A stretch of 64,000 nucleotides of DNA. It comes from JBDSSS01 sp963764195. GTDB lineage: Bacteria; Actinomycetota; Actinomycetes; Actinomycetales; Dermatophilaceae. Of this stretch, positions 26,591-36,189 are shown piece by piece. The notes beneath the pieces are model-generated. The model had not been told where the DNA came from and ran no database searches. It saw only the letters and a list, made by a program, of their open reading frames with translations. The stretch spans positions 186,001 through 250,000 of the forward strand of contig CAVXRG010000008.1 of NCBI GenBank assembly GCA_963764195.1, written 5' to 3'. Position 1 is the stretch's first letter, and every line of letters begins with the position of its first letter. The position numbers and the translations under genes are program-made.

Positions 26591-26842
26591 GTCGAGTGGG
26601 CACTTTCTTCCGCGCCCCCTCCGGTCGAGTGCCCATTTTCCAACGCGGGTATGCCGCTGGGCCGGGCTCCGGGGGCGGGTGAAAGTGGGCACTCGACGTT
26701 TCTCACCCCGTCGGGTGGGCACTTTGCCCCGCCACCTCCGGTCGAGTGCCCATTTCTGCACGCGCGTATGCCGCTGGGCGGGCTCCGGGGGCGGGTGAAA
26801 GTGCCCACTCGACTCAGTTCACGGGGTCGAGTGGGCAGTTTG
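26591..26842. repeat. Seven-copy GTCGAGTG repeat block with two long hairpins
   Basis: Units of 17 nt (consensus GTCGAGTGGGCACTTTC) occur forward at 26591, 26624, 26710, 26741 and 26826 and inverted at 26681 and 26797. Pairs 26624-26640/26681-26697 and 26741-26757/26797-26813 form hairpins whose loops both contain GTATGCCGCTGGG and GGGCTCCGGGGGCGGGT. The whole arrangement repeats with a 119-bp period (26591 and 26710). It occupies the gap between the B12-binding gene and the sucC promoter, with no coding reading. Terminator or mobile palindromic element are both possible. Confidence 0.85.
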
Positions 26843-26930
26843 GTCCGCAGGTATGCCGCCGGCGCGCCCTCGAGTGTGATCTTCGTCCGGTCGGGAGCGC
26901 CCCGCGTCACCCGGGCCGTGCGGCGGGCAC

Positions 26931-27062
26931 TAGTCTCCGAGGGACAGCCTGTTCGACTGCGCCACCGCGTGGTGGACCGACCACGCACCAGCGAGGGGTC
27001 CGGCAGCGACGGTTCGGCGGCGTCGACGAGGATTCGATTCGACGATGAGGACGGACCCACCC
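26931..27062 (+). promoter_or_regulatory. sucC promoter and 5' leader with hairpin
   Basis: A -10 box TAGTCT at 26931-26936 would give a leader of about 120 nt before sucC. The leader contains a perfect stem GCGTGGT/ACCACGC (26967-26973 and 26980-26986) and a purine-rich GAGGACGG before the GTG start. No known riboswitch was recognised. Confidence 0.45.
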
Positions 27063-28247
27063 GTGGATCTCTTCGAGTACCAAGCGCGCGACATGTTCGA
27101 GGCGCACGGCGTCCCGGTACTGGCCGGCGCCACCGCCACCACCCCCGAGGAAGCGCGTGCCGCGGCCGAGCGCGTCGGGGCCGACTCCGGCGGCGTGACC
27201 GTCGTCAAGGCCCAGGTCAAGACCGGTGGCCGCGGCAAGGCCGGTGGCGTCAAGGTCACCAAGAGCCCGGACGAGGCCCAGGCCGCGGCCGAGCAGATCC
27301 TCGGCATGGACATCAAGGGCCACACCGTCGGCACGGTGATGATCGCCCAGGGCGCGCGGATCGCCGAGGAGTACTACTTCTCGATCCTGCTCGACCGCAC
27401 CAACCGCAGCTACCTCGCGATGTGCTCCAAGGAGGGTGGCGTCGAGATCGAGCAGCTCGCCGTCGAGCGCCCCGAGGCGCTCGCCAAGGTCCCCGTCGAC
27501 CCCAACACGGGCATCGACGACGCGAAGGCCGCCGAGATCCTCGAGGCCGCCGGCTTCGACGAGGCCGACAAGCCGGCGCTCGCTGCCGCCTTCAAGGCGC
27601 TGTGGACGGTCTATCGCGACGAGGACGCCACGCTCGTGGAGGTCAACCCGCTCGTGAAGACCGAGGACGGCACCATCATCGCCCTCGACGGCAAGGTGAC
27701 CCTCGACGAGAACGCCGGCTTCCGCCACCCGGACCACGAGGGGCTGGAGGACAAGGCGCACGCGGACCCGCTCGAGGCCGCCGCCAAGGCGAAGAACCTC
27801 AACTACGTCAAGCTCGACGGCTCCGTGGGCATCATCGGCAACGGCGCCGGGCTCGTGATGAGCACCCTCGACGTCGTCGCCTACGCCGGCGAGGAGTTCG
27901 GCGGGCAGAAGCCGGCGAACTTCCTCGACATCGGCGGCGGCGCGAGCGCCGAGGTGATGGCCAACGGCCTGCACATCATCTTGTCCGACGCGCAGGTCAA
28001 GAGCGTCTTCGTCAACGTCTTCGGCGGCATCACCTCCTGCGACGCCGTGGCCAACGGCATCGTCGGCGCGCTCGACGCCCTCGGGGACGAGGAGGACCGG
28101 CCCCTCGTCGTCCGTCTCGACGGCAACAACGTCGAGGAGGGTCGACGCATCCTCGAGGAGCGCAACCACCCGCTCGTCACCATCGAGGCGACCATGGACG
28201 GCGCGGCCCGCAGGGCCGCCGAGCTCGCCGCCGCGACGAAGAACTGA
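27063..28247 (+). CDS. sucC: Succinyl-CoA synthetase (ADP-forming) subunit beta
   Basis: 394 aa, normal length. The N-terminus VDLFEYQARDMFEAHGVPVL begins the ATP-grasp domain; KAQVKTGGRGKAGGVK is the nucleotide-binding loop, VEVNPLVKTEDG the metal-binding region, and FLDIGGGASAEVMANGL and NVFGGITSCDAVANGIV are in the ligase domain. It forms succinate plus ATP from succinyl-CoA in the TCA cycle, with sucD 13 nt downstream. GTG 27063 is preferred over ATG 27045 because GAGGACGG sits at ribosome-binding distance and the family N-terminus fits. Confidence 0.95.
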   Translation: MDLFEYQARDMFEAHGVPVLAGATATTPEEARAAAERVGADSGGVTVVKAQVKTGGRGKAGGVKVTKSPDEAQAAAEQILGMDIKGHTVGTVMIAQGARIAEEYYFSILLDRTNRSYLAMCSKEGGVEIEQLAVERPEALAKVPVDPNTGIDDAKAAEILEAAGFDEADKPALAAAFKALWTVYRDEDATLVEVNPLVKTEDGTIIALDGKVTLDENAGFRHPDHEGLEDKAHADPLEAAAKAKNLNYVKLDGSVGIIGNGAGLVMSTLDVVAYAGEEFGGQKPANFLDIGGGASAEVMANGLHIILSDAQVKSVFVNVFGGITSCDAVANGIVGALDALGDEEDRPLVVRLDGNNVEEGRRILEERNHPLVTIEATMDGAARRAAELAAATKN

Positions 28248-28260
28248 AAGGCATCCACCC

Positions 28261-29340
28261 ATGGCAATCTTCCTCAACGCTGACTCCAAGGTCATCGTCC
28301 AGGGCATGACCGGCTCCGAGGGCATGAAGCACACCCAGCGCATGCTGCGCTCGGGCACCTCCATCGTCGGCGGCGTCAACCCCCGCAAGGCCGGCACCTC
28401 GGTCGACTTCGAGGACGGCGTGTCCGTCGCCGTCTACGGCACCGTCAAGGAGGCGGTCGAGGCCACCGGGGCCAACGTCTCCGTCATCTTCGTCCCGGCC
28501 GCGTTCACCAAGGCCGCGGTCGTCGAGGCCATCGACGCGCAGATCCCGCTCGCGGTCGTCATCACCGAGGGTGTTGCCGTCAAGGACACGGCCGAGTTCT
28601 TCGCCTACGCGCAGGAGAAGGGCGGCACCCGCATCGTCGGGCCGAACTGCCCCGGCCTGATCACCCCCGGCGTCGCGAACGCCGGCATCATCCCGGCCGA
28701 CATCTCCGGCACCGGGCGCGTCGGCCTCGTCTCGAAGTCGGGCACGCTGACCTACCAGATGATGTACGAGCTGCGGGACTTCGGCTTCAGCTCCGCCGTC
28801 GGCATCGGTGGCGACCCGATCATCGGGACGACGCACATCGACTGCCTCGAGGCCTTCGAGAACGACCCCGACACCGCCGCGATCGTCATGATCGGCGAGA
28901 TCGGCGGCGACGCCGAGGAGCGGGCCGCGGCCTACATCAAGGACCACGTCACGAAGCCGGTCGTCGGCTACGTCGCCGGGTTCACTGCCCCCGAGGGCAA
29001 GACGATGGGCCACGCCGGCGCCATCGTCTCCGGCTCGTCGGGCACTGCCCAGGGCAAGAAGGAGGCCCTCGAGGCCGCCGGGGTCAAGGTCGGCAAGACG
29101 CCCACCGAGACCGCCGACCTGATGCGCGAGATCATGCAGGGTCTCTCGGCCTGTAAGCTGGTCTGCTTCAGCAGGCTGAGAGGGTGGTCACCCGAGGGTG
29201 ACCTCTCATTCTGTCTGCGTAGGATTTTTGTGGGGTTTGGCACGGTGCGTACTTCGATAGGGTTTGCGGATTCGTTCGTGCGCTCAGTGGGGAGATGGAT
29301 CCAATTTCGCAAAGTTGCGGATCCGCTCCCCTCGTGCTGA
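28261..29340 (+). CDS. sucD: Succinyl-CoA synthetase subunit alpha with frameshifted C-terminal tail
   Basis: The first ~295 residues are a complete SucD: IFLNADSKVIVQGMTGSEG, GPNCPGLITPG, KSGTLTYQMMYEL and the active-site His region GHAGAIVSGSSGTAQGKKEA. Normal proteins end soon after ETADLMREIMQ. Here the frame runs on for ~60 unrelated residues (from SACKLVCFSRLRGW) to a stop at 29340. A TAA at 29154-29156 in the frame reached by a one-base deletion would give a normal ending, and a hairpin follows 30 nt later. So there is probably a single-base deletion at about 29140-29150, real or technical; the enzyme core is intact. Confidence 0.85.
   Translation: MAIFLNADSKVIVQGMTGSEGMKHTQRMLRSGTSIVGGVNPRKAGTSVDFEDGVSVAVYGTVKEAVEATGANVSVIFVPAAFTKAAVVEAIDAQIPLAVVITEGVAVKDTAEFFAYAQEKGGTRIVGPNCPGLITPGVANAGIIPADISGTGRVGLVSKSGTLTYQMMYELRDFGFSSAVGIGGDPIIGTTHIDCLEAFENDPDTAAIVMIGEIGGDAEERAAAYIKDHVTKPVVGYVAGFTAPEGKTMGHAGAIVSGSSGTAQGKKEALEAAGVKVGKTPTETADLMREIMQGLSACKLVCFSRLRGWSPEGDLSFCLRRIFVGFGTVRTSIGFADSFVRSVGRWIQFRKVADPLPSC
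29178..29207 (+). terminator. Hairpin after the expected sucD end
   Basis: GGTCACCC (29186-29193) pairs with GGGTGACC (29196-29203) over a 2-nt loop, and flanking GAGA/TCTC can extend the stem across a bulge. It lies about 20 nt after the TAA that would end a normal-length SucD, the usual place for a terminator. The following T content is modest. Confidence 0.55.
29289..29331 (+). promoter_or_regulatory. Leader hairpin upstream of the secreted-protein remnant
   Basis: GGGGAG..GGATCC (29289-29302) is complementary to GGATCC.CTCCCC (29319-29331) around a 16-nt AT-rich loop. It sits between a TAGGGT-type -10 element (~29262) and the ribosome-binding site AAGGA (29343) of the next reading. It could be a terminator of the preceding operon or a leader structure. 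Confidence 0.45.
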
Positions 29341-29353
29341 CGAAGGACACTGT

Positions 29354-32300
29354 ATGAACTCCATCCTGGCTAGGTTCACAAGGGGCCCTGGTGTCCGCGG
29401 TGCTGCGGCTGCCGTGCTCGCAGTCGTCATGGTGGAGGCTCATTCGAGCACCGCCGCACCGGCGGCGGCTCTGAGTCGTCTCGTCCAACTACGTCGACGG
29501 CGACTTCGAGACAGGTGGGAGCAAGTCCCGGCAGGTTGGTCGGTTAGCCGCGGCCCCCAGCCGAGCGGTGGTTGCGACGGCGTGGCTTTCTCAGGATCAG
29601 AGCGCTCTACGTCGAGGACGCGTCCACGACAGGAACGGTCACGTACGGCGCAAATTCAAGGTATCGCCGGGAATACGAGTATCACGCTCAGGGCTACGTG
29701 TTCAGCTAAGAGTGGTCGTCAGACACTGAGCTTTGCGCTTTTATGACGCGGCTCAGGCGCTCTGTTAGTCGGAGCGCGACACCGTAAGCACCGGGGCTAG
29801 GATGATCTGGTCGCGTGTCGAGACTAGAGCGATAGCCCCGTCGAGACAGCCCGCCGGCCTCCATCGACGTCTACACGGGCAGTTCATCCCTGTCACAGGC
29901 ATGGTGGGACGGTATCGACGTTGATCCGACCGGGCGTGATGAACGGCGAACTTCGAGGAGACACGTCGAGCGACACGCCGGTTCGCACTTGGGTGGTTGA
30001 CGCGCCGTCCGGGACCCCGCATCTATCAGCGACACTGCAAGCACGGTCTGGCAAGCGAAGCTTGTCGCTGACAGGACTCGAGCGGAAGCTGCGGCTGTTT
30101 CCGTCACGAGTAGCCCGGCACTCCCGTGTTCCCCGGGAGTAACTCACAACCTGCGCGTATGGGTCCGCCCGCTTCAGGCAACATTTGTGGTTACCGTTCA
30201 TTTCCTTGATTGCCAACCGCAGGGAGGTCGGAGTCTCAACAGGTCGGAGATACGCAAGCCGAAGGGGGCCTGGGGACTAGTTGCGAAGCAGGTGACACCG
30301 CCCCAAGGATGCACACTTCGCAACGGTCGAAATCTCAGCTCCGTCAGTTCCTCTGGCTCGGCGATGTTCGACGTGGTTGATCTGCGCCCATCCCCGGGGG
30401 CAGGCGTACACACATTCGCTGACCGGGCGCGTCAGTTCAGCCGGTCGACGCGTTTAGCAATACGAACTTGGTAGATGCCCTGGTCGTCAACGGGCGCGCG
30501 AAGCTCATGACGGTGGTCTCTGGCAGCCCTGCGGAGTTCCAGGTGGCCGATATCGAGACTGGACGCGTGGAGGTACGTCTCCCGCTCGGCGCGACAAAGG
30601 TCAGCTTCACTCTGACTCAGGGTAAGGACGGCTCGGTTTACGTCGGTGGCAATGACGGTCACCTTTGGCGATGGACTCCAGGGGCTATTGCCATGAAGGA
30701 CTTAGGCCTCGTGACAGCGAAGACCGCAGTGGTCTGGGACATAGAAGCTGGCCGCGGATGGCAAAATCTGGGGCGTTTCCTATCCTGCGTCTGAGCTATG
30801 GAGTTATAACCCAGCCAATGGCGCCTTCCAGAACATCGGGACATTGAGCACCGCTCACCAGTACGCGCGCAGTCTCGCTCGACAGCAATACGCTTGGGTG
30901 GGACTGGGTTCGCAGAACCCTGTGATTATGCGCGTCTCGCTCACGAAACCATCGGACCGTGTTCTGATCAAACTTCCGCACCCGGTCGTGGCCGGCAATG
31001 TCTCCGAGCTGGAGACTTTGGGTCGCTTTCTGCAGGTGTGGACCCCGGCCGGAACCAGCCCCAGCGGGGCGGCAGTCATCAGCGAACGCCGCCTCTACGA
31101 CACAACGCTCAATTCCTGGAGCGTCGCCTCGAACTACTCTCTGCAGCGCCCACGACGATCGACGACCGGGGCTTCTTCTACTACTTCAGGTATAAGCAGT
31201 TGTGGGCGGTGAGCGGGTCGACGGGGGTGATGACCTCTCGAGGATCGATCGTGTCAGGCCCTGGGCGGGACCGGCTCGCGCTGCGCGCGACTCTTGGTGG
31301 AGTCTCGGCAAATTGGGTTTTGACCTACGCTACAGACGGCACTGTGGCGGCGATCAACCCTGACTCTGGCCGTGAACTGGCCTATCACATCGATTTCGCT
31401 TCACAAGATGCGGATCAAGTCGCTGGGGTCTGGTGCCAGCTCGCTATAGTGGGCGGCTACGGAGGCTCGAGCCTGGCCGTACTCGATCCCGACATGGGCC
31501 AGCGTCGCCAGTACCCGCTGGTGCCGTTCGAAGCGGGGGTCATCGGCGAGGTCGAAGGGACCATCAGTCATGGCTCTTACCAGTACCTCGGCACGTACAC
31601 CGGTGGTCAGATCTTCCGCTTTGATACGACAAGCCTTGGGTTGACGGCACAAACCCAGCAAATGGTGACGTCCTTGAGCGCGACCTATCACCAGGACCGT
31701 CCCCTAGCGTGGGCGACGGCAGGATCGCGCGTCTTTTTCGGAACCATTCCGAAGTACGGTCTTTTGGCAGGCAGCGCTTGGGCATCTTCGACAGCGACAC
31801 GGGCTCCCCGACGGTCATCAGCGCGCCGGTTAGGGACCAGAGCGTAGTGTCGCTCGTTGCATCCGGCGACGTGGTCTACGGGGGAACCTCTCGATGGGGT
31901 GGGCTCGGAGCGACGCCGACACAGGCGTCGGCGAAGGTCTTCGCTACAACGCGGCGACGAAGCAGAAGCTGTGGGAGTCAGAGCCGGTGCCAGGAGCCGA
32001 GGCCTTCGGCGCGGTCACCTTCGGGCCGGAGGGATCCTGTGGGCAGCGTACGGATCGGCCGTCGTCGAGCTGGACCGGTCAACGGGGGCGGTCCTGCGCA
32101 AAATCGTCCTCCAAGATCAGGCGCGGCCTCGAAGGCGGTTCTACGCAACGCTGACCTGGCGTACGTCGGTGGCCTCCTTTATCTGACCTCAGGCGGAAAG
32201 GTCTTTGTGCTGGACCCGCTGACGCTTCGCGTCGACGTGCCGGTCGAGCGCGGGGTCACCACGCCCCAGATGGTGGTCCAACCCGGCCATCTGTACCTTC

Positions 32301-32460
32301 CCTTCGACACCACGCTGCGGGAGTACCTGATCCACCGAGGGTCCCGCGAACCGGGGGTGCGAGGGATCGTGTCGTCTCTGCTCGCGCAGGGGCGGGCGAA
32401 GGATACTTGGGCTAAAGAGTTGCCTGCCCGTCGGCGTGGGCGCTCGCTCCCTCGGCCCGG
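29354..32460 (+). pseudogene. Large secreted carbohydrate-binding/beta-propeller-like protein broken by many frameshifts
   Basis: ATG 29354 with AAGGA upstream starts a signal peptide (MNSILARFTRGPGVRGAAAA..). Frame is lost within 50 codons, but coding stretches continue on the same strand: NYVDGDFETGG and LRVWVRPLQATFVVTVHFLD, then TPPQGCTLRNGRNL and GSAMFDVVDLRP, like carbohydrate-binding-module edges. Propeller-like blades follow: GKDGSVYVGGNDGHLWRWTPG, ADGKIWGVSYPASELWSYNP, GTYTGGQIFRFD, GILWAAYGSAVVELDRSTG and GGKVFVLDPLTLRVD. At least six frame changes lie between 30750 and 32135 (near 30755, 31150, 31765, 31950, 32035, 32125), five of them consistent with one-base losses. If repaired the protein would be about 1,000 residues. 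GC content is lower than in the flanks. Real decay and sequencing error cannot be separated here. Confidence 0.65.
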
Positions 32461-32517
32461 ACTTGTGACCATGGGGACGCGGAGGCTGCACCTGGCCGCC
32501 GCACAGATTCCCGAGGA

Positions 32518-33804
32518 GTGAGCACCCTGTCCACAGCCAGCTCGGCGACCGCCCCCGCCTCGGCCCTCCCCGGGGCCTTCCGGGCCGGCGTGCTCACGGC
32601 CCTCTGGACCTGGGCTCTCGTCGTGCTGCCGTCGCTCGTCGGCTGGGTCGCCGCGCCGGAGAGCACGCTCGGCTGGTTCTCCGCCGTCCAGGTCGGCAGC
32701 GCCGCCTGGTTCCTCGGACATGCCCAGTCGGTCGGCATCAACGCCCTGAGCATCTCGGTCGCGCCGATCCTGCTCCTGCTCGTCTTCGTCCTCATCGCCG
32801 CACGCTCGACCCGGCGCCTCGTTGCGCTCGAGCGCGCTCGCGTCGGGGCGCTCGCCTGGGGCCTGGTGCTCCAACGCGGGGTCGTCCCCGGCTACCTGCT
32901 CGGTTATGTCGCCGTTGCCGGCCTCGTGGCGCTGCTCACCCTCGGCGGCCCGGCGGTGCCGGGTGTCGCGGCCGTCGTCGGCACCCTCGTCGTCCCGCTC
33001 GCCGGGCTCGGCTTCGCGCTGCTGCGTCCCGCCGACGAGGACTCACCCGCCTTCGTCCGCTCGTGGTTCCGCCGCGGACCGTCGTGGCTGCCGATCGTCT
33101 GGCGGGTCGGCTGGCGTGGCGCCGGACTGCTCCTCGCGGTCGGCGCCGTCATCGCGGTCGCCCGCATCCTCCTGTCCTGGAGCGAGGTCGCGAGCGTCCA
33201 GGGCCAGTACGGCACCAACCTCGGGGCCGGTGTCGTCATCGGGATCGCCCAGCTCGCGCTGCTCGGCAACGCGGCCGTCTGGGCGCTGTCCTTCGTCGCC
33301 GGGCCGGGCTTCCAGGTCGCCGTCGGCTCGATGATCACCCCCGGCGCGGCCCAGCCGGGCCTGATGCCCCTCGTCCCCGTGCTCGGCGCGCTGCCCGACG
33401 CGGCGAACTACCCCGCCGTGCTGTATGCCGTCGTCCTCGTCCCCGTGGCGGCCGGGGCCCTCGTGGGTCGCTGGGTCGACCAGGAGCTCGAGTTCTTCGG
33501 CAACCTCCGGGCGCGCCTGCTCGCCACCGCCACCGCGGCTCTCATCGCGGTCGTCGTCGTCGTCGTCATCGCCGGTCTCGGCAACGGCGCCTTCGGGGTC
33601 GAGCGGCTCGCCGCCGTGGGGGTGCCCCTCCTGTCCTTCACCTTGGCCCTCGGCCTCGAGGTGGTCATCGGCGCGACGGGCTGGGTCGGCTGGCGCCTGT
33701 GGCGGGAGCACGTCGGGGTGACGATGCATCAGCACGGATGGCCGCTGGGCGAGATACTGACTGGTCAGAGGGCACCCTCTCCGACTCACTCGAGGGAAAA
33801 CTGA
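32518..33804 (+). CDS. DUF6350 family multi-pass membrane protein
   Basis: 428 aa with about ten hydrophobic segments. SVGINALSISVAPILLLLVFVLIAARSTRR and GAAQPGLMPLVPVLGALPDA are typical of the actinobacterial cell-division-associated DUF6350 membrane family that lies between sucD and purN. Function is unknown. GTG 32518 starts immediately after a GAGGAG and overlaps the tail of the upstream island. The last ~20 residues (TGQRAPSPTHSREN) look atypical and may be altered by the second island. Confidence 0.78.
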   Translation: MSTLSTASSATAPASALPGAFRAGVLTALWTWALVVLPSLVGWVAAPESTLGWFSAVQVGSAAWFLGHAQSVGINALSISVAPILLLLVFVLIAARSTRRLVALERARVGALAWGLVLQRGVVPGYLLGYVAVAGLVALLTLGGPAVPGVAAVVGTLVVPLAGLGFALLRPADEDSPAFVRSWFRRGPSWLPIVWRVGWRGAGLLLAVGAVIAVARILLSWSEVASVQGQYGTNLGAGVVIGIAQLALLGNAAVWALSFVAGPGFQVAVGSMITPGAAQPGLMPLVPVLGALPDAANYPAVLYAVVLVPVAAGALVGRWVDQELEFFGNLRARLLATATAALIAVVVVVVIAGLGNGAFGVERLAAVGVPLLSFTLALGLEVVIGATGWVGWRLWREHVGVTMHQHGWPLGEILTGQRAPSPTHSREN

Positions 33805-33898
33805 GGGTTCGTCTTCTGCCCAAGAGCGCTGGTGCGGCAGTGCCAGAGTGTGGATAGGTGCTTCTTTGGGGCGTCACGGTCGGTGAGAATTGTTGGAG

Positions 33899-35640
33899 TC
33901 AGCCGTGGACGTACCAGAGGAGACCAGCGTACAGATCGCGGGCGGCTCGGAACTGCATCCGATTGCTCGGGTTCCGCCTGACGAGGTTATCGACAGCCAC
34001 CATGTTGAAGACTTGCGATAGATCTTCGTCCGGTATTGTGCCGAGCAGCTTGCGCAGACCTCGTTGGAGGACGGGGAACTGGGCGCCAGGCGGGGTGGCA
34101 TCGATAGACGTGCGGCTATCACCCGGTCGTCGTTCGTCACCTCAGGAAGTCGAACGCGCGCAGCATTGATCGGGGGCGGATTTCGACGCCGGTCCTCCAT
34201 CGGACCCCCCGATTGTGAAGGGAATGGGGGTTGGAAGAGGCCGTACCTTCCCCCAGCTATCGCCGAAACGCGGTCGGTCGAAAGGTCTCTGTGAGAGACC
34301 AGAAGCAATGCGTCCATGATGTCGATGCCGATGACATTCGCGTGCCTTTCTGCCGCGCTGACGTTCAGAGCCAGGGACGCGCCCGCCAAGGAATAAAGCG
34401 GGTCGATACGAGGAGTAAATTGCGAGACAGACGCGATATCTCGCCGACGTAGTACCTGTTCCTCAGGTTAAGGTAGGCGAGGTCCAGCAGGGCTCCTCCC
34501 TCACGCCCAATGTGATGCCGTTCTGGACAGTCTTCTCCAAGTCTTGGCTTTTTCTTGATCGAATCAGAGAAAGAATCCGCCGCAGCGGGTCAGCCCCGAA
34601 ACCCAACGGCCCGTACATTGCAGGCATGGCGGCGTCCACGCTGCTATACGTATTGCCCTTGTTATAGAAGGATCGAAGGAGTTCGCCGTATCCTCCGCTG
34701 ACGATCACGCCATTACTTGGGCTGCACCCTTCGTATGCCGGCCCGGAGATGATGCCGTGTGACAGTTTGAGAGGCAGAAGGAGTTGCTCTCGAGGTTCTC
34801 GGGCGCATCTGCACCTCAAGGCCAGAGTGGTCTGTGACAGGAGTCCGTACTCAGAAGCCAGTTGTCGCGCAACCACCTTGTCCGGCTCCGCTGGCCCCCC
34901 TGAACAAAGAAGGTAAAACTCTCCTCGTTTCCGGTTCCAAGGATGGCGGAAAGCACCAATCGAGAGACAATTCCACCTGTCAGGTGAGCGTCTTGGGTCG
35001 CGATGGCATGCCGAAATGGCCCGGATGTTCCGCGCTATTCATCGTGGGCGGAGTTGAGGACGTCCCCATATCTCTCTGATTCACGAAGAATCCCCTCCGG
35101 CACGGATAGACCAACACCTGAACGCCGGCCTTCGAGAAACTCACGTAGGTGAACTGCGACAGGACCTCGACCCCTTCGTAGCTGCATTCTGCGAGGCCTC
35201 CGCTACCCGTGACCGCGTAAGAGGCAACGTAGTCCAACGACTTTCGTAGGGGCTCTCCTTCTCCTCGAGAAAGGCAATCAGCCGCCCTAGGTCCGACGTC
35301 ATAGCGGTTCCTGCTGCATCCTGTGCACGTAGACCAGACCACCGCCCAGGGGGTCAGGGAGGATCGCCACGGACTGTCGTCGACATCGTTGACGTAGAGA
35401 GCAATGACGAGCCCACCGAGGCATCCGCCGGCCGAGACCTCGGCGACCGACGGTGACGACGGTCCGAGGATGCCCGCTCCGTGTGCAGCGATCCCCACAC
35501 GCTGTCCGTTTCCGGATGCCGACCGTCCGATGACATACACACGTCGTAGATGGCGTGAACAAGAAGGTCCGGTCGGGCTACGCGGGAGTGGTAGACGACA
35601 GGGGGGGCGGTCAAGGTCGCATCTCCACATCTGAGGCGCC
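33899..35640 (-). pseudogene. Asparagine-synthase-like protein gene, frameshifted
   Basis: Minus-strand coding pieces in changing frames assemble into one ~580-residue asparagine-synthase family protein. N-terminal part: VGIAAHGAGILGPSSPS, GGLVIALYVNDVDDSP, ILPDPLGGGLVYVHRM and KSLDYVASYAVTGSGGLAECSYEGVEVL. Middle: TGGIVSRLVLSAILGTGNEESF (PP-loop region) and EPDKVVARQLASEYGL, then VIVSGGYGELLRSFYNKGN. C-terminal part: PEVTNDDRVIA and LLGTIPDEDLSQVFNMVAVDNLV, ending YAGLLWYVHG with TGA at 33899. The frame changes at several places, so no full product can be made as written. The start is unclear. Confidence 0.6.
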
Positions 35641-35735
35641 GGCGCGCATCGCTAAAAGATCGAGGACGACAAGAGCGCAGACGGCGCCGACGCGAGCCAC
35701 CGGGCCAGCGTCGACTAGGTCGTTCAGCCGGCCGC

Positions 35736-36128
35736 TCAGCCGGTGAGGAAGCCGAGCGGCGACATGGTGCGGTTCTGCTCGCAGACGGCGCGGGCCTGGC
35801 TGGTCTGGGCCCCCGCGAGGCACTGCTCGTAGGCGTGCACGGTCGGGTAGAAGGCCGCCTGGAAGGCGAGCGAGACGAGCAGCAGACCGATGATCCCCAG
35901 GGTGATCCCGGGCCAGACCTTCTGCCGGCCCGGGCGGCCCGCGAGGAAGCGGAGCAGCGCGATCGTGAGGTAGCCGGCGACGAGGAGCGGGAGCACCGCG
36001 ACGAACCGCTTCGGCAGCGGGAGGTACATCGCGACGACGCCGAGCAGCATGAGCAGCGACACGGGCAATGTCCGTCGGGCCCGCTCCCGGGCTTCGGCCA
36101 CGGCGGGGTCCAGTCTCGGTTCACTCAC
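35736..36128 (-). CDS. Small membrane protein, function unknown
   Basis: 130 aa: a hydrophilic N-terminus (SEPRLDPAVAEARERARR), then three hydrophobic segments (LPVSLLMLLGVVAMYLPLP, FVAVLPLLVAGYLTIALLRF, PGITLGIIGLLLVSLAFQAAF) and an extracytoplasmic tail with two Cys (YEQCLAG, AVCEQN) that could pair. GTG 36128 follows a GAGGAT-like element by 6 nt and is divergent from purN. Conserved position next to purN is usual in actinobacteria, but I know no function. Confidence 0.72.
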   Translation of the reverse strand: MSEPRLDPAVAEARERARRTLPVSLLMLLGVVAMYLPLPKRFVAVLPLLVAGYLTIALLRFLAGRPGRQKVWPGITLGIIGLLLVSLAFQAAFYPTVHAYEQCLAGAQTSQARAVCEQNRTMSPLGFLTG

Positions 36129-36176
36129 GCACCCATCCTCACGCATCCGCCCCCGCGTCTCGCGCCGACCCCGCGC

Positions 36177-36182
36177 TACAGT
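36177..36182 (+). promoter_or_regulatory. -10 box of purN, probable leaderless start
   Basis: TACAGT lies 7 nt before GTG 36190, matching the leaderless pattern. It also marks GTG 36190 as the start rather than upstream in-frame codons. Confidence 0.5.
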
Positions 36183-36189
36183 GCGGCTC

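Noticed and set aside
26591..26842. CRISPR array
   Set aside because: Units occur in both orientations, pair as hairpins and have repeated, not unique, intervening sequence; no cas genes nearby. The same applies to 38577-38671.
26931..27062. Known riboswitch in the sucC leader
   Set aside because: Only one simple stem is visible and none of the known conserved riboswitch cores could be recognised.
29150..35735. Prophage or insertion sequence as source of the islands
   Set aside because: No integrase, transposase or phage structural gene could be read in any frame, and no clear terminal repeats were found.
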